NCBI RefSeq assembly: GCF_001553605.1
Contig: NZ_CP014229.1
Location: forward strand, 1,144,501 to 1,208,500
Length of the DNA: 64,000 bases
DNA from: Desulfovibrio fairfieldensis
Lineage (GTDB): Bacteria > Desulfobacterota > Desulfovibrionia > Desulfovibrionales > Desulfovibrionaceae
Reading direction: 5' to 3'
Under the pieces are notes generated by a model. The model had not been told where the DNA came from. It worked only from the letters and a program-made list of their open reading frames with translations, and searched no databases. Below, piece after piece: positions 58,985 through 64,000 of this stretch (within the stretch, counting starts at the first letter, position 1; every line of letters starts with the position of its first letter). The position numbers and the translations under genes were made by a program.

Positions 58985-61627
58985 ATGTCCCTTTCCCGTC
59001 TGTTGGGTTTTCTCACGCGCTCCACAAAAAAAGCCTCCGGCGGGGTTGCGTCCGACGTCGGCGAAGCCGAGCGTTTTTTCGCCCTGCGCCATCACTCCTT
59101 CAAGCTCTTTCTCACCGCCTGGAATAAGTTTCAGGAAACCATGACCGAAGTGGAGTATACGCTTTGTTGCGATCACCCCTTCGGTCTGTACCGCGTCCGC
59201 GCGCTCTGCACCAGGGTCGCCACCCAGGTCTTTCAGTGCATCCAGCAATTGGAACGCCTGGATCCCACCCCTGGCCCGGCGCTCTATGCACGTTTCGCGG
59301 AGCTGCAAAAGACCGTGGCCGCCGAAGTCTATGAGCCGGAATCCTGTCTGCTGGGGCCGCTGGTGCTGCCGCTGGGCCACGGGAATCTGGACGACGCCGG
59401 AGAGGAAGCCTTGGTGGACCCGGCCACGGCCCGTCTGGAGAGCCTGCGCGGGCGTTTTCCGCAAGCCGTGCCCCTCGGCTTTGTGGTCACGGCGGCGGGC
59501 TGTCAGCATTTTTTCCAGAGCGGCGACCTGCAAAGCGAGATCAATCGCCGGATTCAGGCGGCGGGCGGTTTTGGTCCGGAGCATCTGTCCAAGCTGTCCG
59601 AAAGTTTGGGCAGTCTGGTGGAAAACACATTGTTGCCTGAAGATCTGGCCGAAGCCGTACTGGCCGAGGTGCGCGCTCTACGCGACCGATGTCAACGGCC
59701 CATGCGTCTTTTGCTGCGGGGCCGCCTCTGGCCGCGCCCGGTTCCTGAAGGTGAAAACGAGAGCGACGATCCGGGCGCGGCGGAAAACGTCACGGATCCC
59801 GGCCTGTTGCTCTGGGGGCCCTCCGTGCCGCTGGACGCGCCGGACAAGGAAATTCTGAATGCCCTGCACGTCACCCTGGCCCGCAAGCAGCGGGCGCAGG
59901 CCCTGATCTACCGGCGGGCGCGCGGCCTTACCGAGGCCGGGGCGGGCGTCTGCGTGACCTGCCTGGCCGTGGAGGAGGGCGCCTGGGGCGGGCTGGCCCA
60001 CACGGGCAATCCCCTGCAGCCGCATGGCGTCAATGTGCATGTCTATGCCTGCGACGGCCTGCCGCAGGACATGGAATATTCCGCCCTGCCCGTGGACCTG
60101 CTGCGCGTGAGCCGCAGCGCGCCGCACGAGGTGCGCGGCCGCGAACCGCACGACCCGGAGCATCCGGTTCTGGATGACGCCACGGCCCTGCGGGTCACGG
60201 AACTGGCCCTGGCTCTGGAGGACGTCGAAGGCCGCCCGCTTTCGTTGACCTGGGTCTGCGCCCCCGGTGCCCCGGTGCGGCTTTTGCTGGTACGGCCCAT
60301 GATGTTGGCGTCGCAGGCGGATACGTCGGTCCTGCCCGTTCCGGACGAGGCCGCGTTGCCGTCGCCCCTGCTGGCGGGCGGCATGACGGCCAACCCCGGC
60401 CGGGTCTGCGGGCCCGTGGTGCCGGTCCGGACCTGGGAGGACGCGCGCCGCTTCCCGCAAGGCGGCATTCTGGTGCTGCCCGACGACAGATATCTCTGGG
60501 CTTCGCTCATCGACCGGGCCGCCGGTCTGGTAGCCGAGCGCGGCCTGCTGGGCTCCCGCCTGGGCTCTCTGGCCCGCGAATTCGGCAAACCGGCCCTTTT
60601 CGGATTGAACGGGGCTCTGGAAATCCTGCCCAAGGGGCGGAAAGTCACTCTCTGCGCGGATCTGGGCCGTGTGTACGACGGCCGGCGGGACGAACTGCTG
60701 GCCGGAGCCGCGAAACCGCGCGACTTCATGCCGGGCAGCCCGGTGTTTCGCATTCTCCAGCACGCGGCCGCCCATATTCTGCCCCTGACCATCGATGTGG
60801 ACAGCGTGGACTTCAAAGCCGCCAACTGCGCCACCTACCACGACATCGCCCGCTACTGCCATGAAAAGGCGGTCAGCGCCATGTTCGCCTTGGGCGCGGA
60901 AAAAAAGTACGCGCCCCAGCGGGTCAAGCAGCTGCGGGATACGGTGCTCAAGCAATTCTGGGTGGTCAATCTTAGCGACGGCTTTGCCGCCACCCCTGCC
61001 GGGCCGGTCATTGATGTGGAGCGGATCGCCTCGCGGCCCATGCTCTCCCTCTGGCGCGGCATGAACGCCTATCCCTGGCAGGGGCCGCCGCCCGTGGACG
61101 GCAAGGGCTTTTTGTCCGTGCTGTTCGAGGCCACGGCCAATCCGCATCTGGACCCGGCGGCCCAGACCGCGTATTTTTCTGAAAAGAACTATTTCATGAT
61201 TTCGCGTGATTATTGCAGCCTGCATTCGCGCTTCGGCTTTCATTTCGTCTCGGTGGAAGCGCGCCTGGGCGAGCGCAGCAAGGAAAATTATCTGCTGTTC
61301 CAGTTGCGCGGCGGGGCGGCGAACATTGAACGGCGCATCCTGCGGGTGCGTTTCGTGGCTGATCTGCTCTGGGAATTCGGCTTCGCGCCCGTGCTGCGCA
61401 ACGACGCCGTCAGCGCCCGCCTGGAAGGCATGGACCCTGACGAAGGCGAACATCTGCTGGCTGTGGCCGGGTATATGACCATTCATACCCGCCAGTTGGA
61501 CATGATCATGCAGGATACGGCCCAGGTGGCGGCCCGGCGCGAGGAAATGCTCGCCCATTGCCGGGATTTGTTCACGGGCCGGACGCTGCCCGCAACCGAC
61601 GCTCAGGAGGCGCCCCCATGCCGTTGA
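58985..61627 (+). CDS. PEP-utilising-enzyme-like protein lacking the phosphohistidine
   Basis: 880 aa from ATG 58985. Residues ~150-440 resemble the PEP/pyruvate-binding ATP-grasp domain of pyruvate phosphate dikinases (RLESLRGRFPQAVPLGFVV, and GVCVTCLAVEEGAWGG). Residues ~455-560 resemble the mobile phosphohistidine domain (GGMTANPGRVCGPVVPVRTW, LVAERGLLGSRLGSLAREFG, KPALFGLNGALEILPKG), but the T-S-H motif is replaced by G-S-R (Arg 525). The C-terminal third has no known fold. It probably is not a dikinase. It overlaps the kinase gene by 10 bp, suggesting a signalling link. Confidence 0.65.
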   Translation: MSLSRLLGFLTRSTKKASGGVASDVGEAERFFALRHHSFKLFLTAWNKFQETMTEVEYTLCCDHPFGLYRVRALCTRVATQVFQCIQQLERLDPTPGPALYARFAELQKTVAAEVYEPESCLLGPLVLPLGHGNLDDAGEEALVDPATARLESLRGRFPQAVPLGFVVTAAGCQHFFQSGDLQSEINRRIQAAGGFGPEHLSKLSESLGSLVENTLLPEDLAEAVLAEVRALRDRCQRPMRLLLRGRLWPRPVPEGENESDDPGAAENVTDPGLLLWGPSVPLDAPDKEILNALHVTLARKQRAQALIYRRARGLTEAGAGVCVTCLAVEEGAWGGLAHTGNPLQPHGVNVHVYACDGLPQDMEYSALPVDLLRVSRSAPHEVRGREPHDPEHPVLDDATALRVTELALALEDVEGRPLSLTWVCAPGAPVRLLLVRPMMLASQADTSVLPVPDEAALPSPLLAGGMTANPGRVCGPVVPVRTWEDARRFPQGGILVLPDDRYLWASLIDRAAGLVAERGLLGSRLGSLAREFGKPALFGLNGALEILPKGRKVTLCADLGRVYDGRRDELLAGAAKPRDFMPGSPVFRILQHAAAHILPLTIDVDSVDFKAANCATYHDIARYCHEKAVSAMFALGAEKKYAPQRVKQLRDTVLKQFWVVNLSDGFAATPAGPVIDVERIASRPMLSLWRGMNAYPWQGPPPVDGKGFLSVLFEATANPHLDPAAQTAYFSEKNYFMISRDYCSLHSRFGFHFVSVEARLGERSKENYLLFQLRGGAANIERRILRVRFVADLLWEFGFAPVLRNDAVSARLEGMDPDEGEHLLAVAGYMTIHTRQLDMIMQDTAQVAARREEMLAHCRDLFTGRTLPATDAQEAPPCR

Positions 61628-63333
61628 CGTCGCCCGCCCCTCTGCGGGGCTACAGAGCCATCTACCGCCGCCTGCTGCTGACCCTGCTCCTGCTGGCGCT
61701 TACGCCGCTGGCGGCTTTGGGTGTGTTCTGCCTGGACCGCATCAACAATATCTACGACGAGAAAATCAGCGCGGGCCTGGAGGCCGTGACCAGCAGCAAG
61801 CACCGCGCCCTGGACACCTTCATTGTGGAGCGGGTGGCCCAGATCAAAACCCTGGCCTTCACTCACCCCTATGCCGAATTGAGCGATCCCGCCCGGCTGA
61901 GCGAGATTTTCAGCGTCATGCAGAACAACAGCCGCTCCTTTGTGGATCTGGGCATTATCGGCATGGATGGCCGCCATGTGGCCTATGTGGGCCCCTATGA
62001 TCTGAACGACGCCAATTACGCCGAGACACCCTGGTTTCACGAGGTGCTGCGCAAAGGTGTCTATGTCAGCGACGTGTTCATGGGCTACCGGCACGTGCCG
62101 CATTTCATCATCGCGGTGCTCCGGCACGAAGGCGGACGCAGCTACATCATGCGCGCCACCATCGACATGGAAGCCATCGACGCCCTGTTGCGCCGGGTCT
62201 ATTCCGGCCAGCACAGCGACGCCTTTCTGGTCAGCGAGCAGGGCGTGCTCCAGACGGATTCCCTGTATCACGGCAAGATCATGGGCAAGTTCAAGCTGCC
62301 TTCGCTCAAGGCCGCGCACAACGGCATGCTGACCATGCCCCTGGACGCGCCCGCGGGCAAGGAGGGCGGCCAGAACCTGCTGGCGGCCATGATGCGTCTG
62401 GATTCCATGCCCTGGGTGCTGGTGGTGGTGGACGATGTGGGCGAGAGCCTGCAACCCCTGCGCCAGCTTCAGGTGCTGATCCTGCTCTTCGTGCTGCTGG
62501 GCAGCGCGGTGGTCAGTGTGGGCGCGGTGGTCTGCACCCGGCATCTGGTGGCCTCTCTGGCCGCTTCGGACCAGAAGCAGGCCCATATTGACGCCCGAAT
62601 GCTGCAATCCAGCAAGATGGCGGCCCTGGGCAAGATGGCCGCCGGTGTGGCCCATGAGGTCAACAATCCCCTGATGTTGATTCAGGAGAACGCGGGCTGG
62701 ATCCGGGATCTGCTGGAAGACGAAAAACCGGAGAGCATGAAAAACTATCAGGAGGTCCTGGAAAGCACGGAAAAGATCGAGCAGCACGTCAAGCGCGCCA
62801 AGGGCATTACCCAGCGCATGCTGGGCTTCGGTCGCCGCATGAACCCCAGCCGGACGGAAATACTGCTCAATTCTCTGGCTGACCAGGCCGTGGAAATGCT
62901 CAAAACAGAGGCCGCCAGCCGTAATATCGTCATCAAAAAGGAATTCGATCCGCAACTGCCCGTGATTCTGTCGGACCCGGCCCAGTTGGAGCAGGTCTTC
63001 ATCAATATCATCGACAACGCCATTGACGCCATCGGCAAGGACGGCAGCCTGCGCATCCGCACCGAAGCCTGCGAGCAGGGCGCGCGCATTCTTTTTACGG
63101 ACAGCGGGCCCGGCATGGACGAGGAAACCCTGAAACGCATTTTCGACCCCTTCTTCACCACCAAGAAGGTGGGAGAGGGTACGGGCCTGGGGCTGGCCAT
63201 CTGCTTTACTATTCTGGAAAAGCTGGGCGGCAGGATTGAGGTTCAAAGCCAACCGGGCCAGGGCACCACATTTTGCATTACGTTGCCGCTTGAACCGGCT
63301 GAAAGCCCACAGGAAGAGGATGTTGAGGAGTAG
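61618..63333 (+). CDS. Cache-type sensor histidine kinase
   Basis: 571 aa from ATG 61618 (CAGGAGG upstream). TM1 LLLTLLLLALTPLAALGVF, a dCache-like periplasmic domain (VDLGIIGMDGRHVAYVGPYD, FMGYRHVPHFIIAVLRHEGG), TM2 VLILLFVLLGSAVVSVGAVV. H-box MAAGVAHEVNNPLMLIQENA, N-box QVFINIIDNAIDAIGKDG, G1 TDSGPGMDEETLKRIFDPFF, G2 GTGLGLAICFTILEKLGG. NtrB-like catalytic type. It overlaps the PEP-like gene and precedes a receiver protein. Confidence 0.9.
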   Translation: MPLTSPAPLRGYRAIYRRLLLTLLLLALTPLAALGVFCLDRINNIYDEKISAGLEAVTSSKHRALDTFIVERVAQIKTLAFTHPYAELSDPARLSEIFSVMQNNSRSFVDLGIIGMDGRHVAYVGPYDLNDANYAETPWFHEVLRKGVYVSDVFMGYRHVPHFIIAVLRHEGGRSYIMRATIDMEAIDALLRRVYSGQHSDAFLVSEQGVLQTDSLYHGKIMGKFKLPSLKAAHNGMLTMPLDAPAGKEGGQNLLAAMMRLDSMPWVLVVVDDVGESLQPLRQLQVLILLFVLLGSAVVSVGAVVCTRHLVASLAASDQKQAHIDARMLQSSKMAALGKMAAGVAHEVNNPLMLIQENAGWIRDLLEDEKPESMKNYQEVLESTEKIEQHVKRAKGITQRMLGFGRRMNPSRTEILLNSLADQAVEMLKTEAASRNIVIKKEFDPQLPVILSDPAQLEQVFINIIDNAIDAIGKDGSLRIRTEACEQGARILFTDSGPGMDEETLKRIFDPFFTTKKVGEGTGLGLAICFTILEKLGGRIEVQSQPGQGTTFCITLPLEPAESPQEEDVEE

Positions 63334-63351
63334 CAGCCAACATCAGAGGTT

Positions 63352-63485
63352 GTCGTCATGAGTGCCCTTTCGGTTATTTCCACGTTGAATTCGCCTTTTA
63401 TTCCGGTCGAGTACCAGAAGAGTACACTTCCTTTATAAAAGGCTCTTTCTCCTTGATATAACACGAAAATCCATCTCATGGCTTG
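63352..63485. repeat. 134-bp structured repeat, copy 3
   Basis: GTCGTCATGAG at the left and CTCATG at the right (last bases of the outer stem diverged), inner GCCTTTTAT/ATAAAAGGC, core GTACCAGAAGAGTAC, tail CTTGATATAACACGAAAAT. It lies between the kinase and receiver genes, which are thereby separated by 219 bp. Confidence 0.8.
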
Positions 63486-63552
63486 AAATTTCCGTTGCGG
63501 TAGCGGACGGCAGAGTCGGAAGTCAGATGAACGTTTTGAGCCAGGAGCGCCT

Positions 63553-63933
63553 ATGCGTGTATTGTTCGTGGACGATGAAGTAGAATTCCTGCAATTGATG
63601 GAAAAGCGCCTTTCCCGGCGCGGCATGGAAGTGAGCACCGCCCCGGACGGGCAGAGCGCCCTGGATATGCTGGATGCCGTCCTGGCGGAAGGCGGGGAAA
63701 TGTTCAAAGTGGTGGTCATGGATGTGCGCATGCCCGGTATGGACGGCCTGGAAACCCTGCGGCATATGAAGGCCAAGGCCCCCGAACTGCCGGTGATCCT
63801 GCTCACCGGACACGCCTGTATGGGCGTGGCCGTGCAGGGCATGGATCTGGGCGCGTACGACTATATGCTCAAGCCCGTGTCCATCAGCGAATTGATCATC
63901 AAAATGGAGGAAGCGGCCCGTTCCGCTGCCTGA
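63553..63933 (+). CDS. Receiver-only response regulator
   Basis: 126 aa with a complete receiver and nothing else: VLFVDDEVEFLQLM (acid pair), phosphoacceptor in VVVMDVRMPGMDGLETL near residue 57, LLTGHA and the Lys of YMLKPVSISEL. It probably relays phosphate from the kinase just upstream to another protein. ATG after GGAGCGCCT. Confidence 0.9.
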   Translation: MRVLFVDDEVEFLQLMEKRLSRRGMEVSTAPDGQSALDMLDAVLAEGGEMFKVVVMDVRMPGMDGLETLRHMKAKAPELPVILLTGHACMGVAVQGMDLGAYDYMLKPVSISELIIKMEEAARSAA

Positions 63934-63934
63934 T

Positions 63935-64000
63935 ATGACCATGTTGAAGCACCTGCGCCGCTGGCTGGGCCGCGGGGAACCGCCCGCGCCTGATTCGGCC
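63935..64000 (+). CDS. Partial CDS at window edge
   Basis: ATG at 63935, 1 bp after the receiver stop, opens MTMLKHLRRWLGRGEPPAPD SA and runs off the window. The basic-hydrophobic start gives no family. Tight spacing suggests it belongs to the same signalling operon. Confidence 0.55.
   Translation, partial: MTMLKHLRRWLGRGEPPAPDSA

Noticed and set aside
1..64000. CRISPR arrays, tRNA and rRNA genes
   Set aside because: I saw no evenly spaced short repeats, no cloverleaf with a TTCGAATC-type arm and no rRNA-like sequence, though I could not run a covariance search.

Overview
The window looks like a chromosomal segment of a human-associated Desulfovibrio or a close relative. This is inferred from a GC-rich backbone with a compact trpE-GD-C-F-B-A operon carrying a trpG-trpD fusion, a type III glutamine synthetase, flagellar genes behind sigma-54 promoters, a DUF134 metal-linked cluster and feoB. 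No rRNA or tRNA is visible, so the genus is inference.

Positions 1-13,500 are an accessory region. It holds at least seven pieces of the same phage tail-fibre 3' end (conserved front, variable middle, conserved tail), on both strands. Five of them lie in or at the edges of a segment bounded by a near-identical 266-bp inverted repeat (7413-7678 and 11995-12260). Non-phage cargo sits between tail-fibre ends: a small DNA-binding regulator bracketed by GTTAC-N3-GTAAC sites, a very AT-rich unknown gene with a frameshift at an A7 tract, and a HEPN-like protein with an R-x4-H motif. To the left are a PAAR fragment followed by a SUKH-domain protein, relaxase and SprT remnants, a broken IS481-type transposase, and a block of foreign DNA (about 4415-6690). 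That block carries two paralogous hydrolases, a cut oxidoreductase, and exact matches to a Neisseria mucosa-type DNA uptake sequence and a Haemophilus uptake core.

Positions 13,600-29,850 are core. A DUF134 regulator/HMA-like/His-rich cluster shares a TGAAATATATTTCA-type operator. Next come lysA-MATE-DUF2156 on the minus strand and an FKBP-type isomerase with glnN. The trp operon follows, controlled by a complete attenuator with a WWW leader peptide.

Positions 30,100-38,300 hold a two-partner-secretion filamentous haemagglutinin (1884 aa) followed by two lipoprotein genes. A decayed second copy of its C-terminal end and of both lipoproteins lies downstream. Upstream of it is an inverted fragment of a macB-like gene. 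Positions 38,500-45,260 encode a MacA-MacB-NodT tripartite exporter and an OmpR-type two-component system. A DUF2325 gene and feoB follow, each behind a Fur-like box.

Positions 48,300-50,090 hold a secreted nuclease, an unknown protein and a DnaQ-like exonuclease. Then come the flagellar basal-body genes flgB-flgC-fliE and fliF-(73-aa ORF)-fliG-fliH-fliI, with two well-matched sigma-54 promoters. A PEP-utilising-enzyme-like protein lacking the phosphohistidine, a cache-type histidine kinase and a receiver-only regulator close the window. Several structured intergenic repeats, one in three copies with covarying stems, sit between these core genes.
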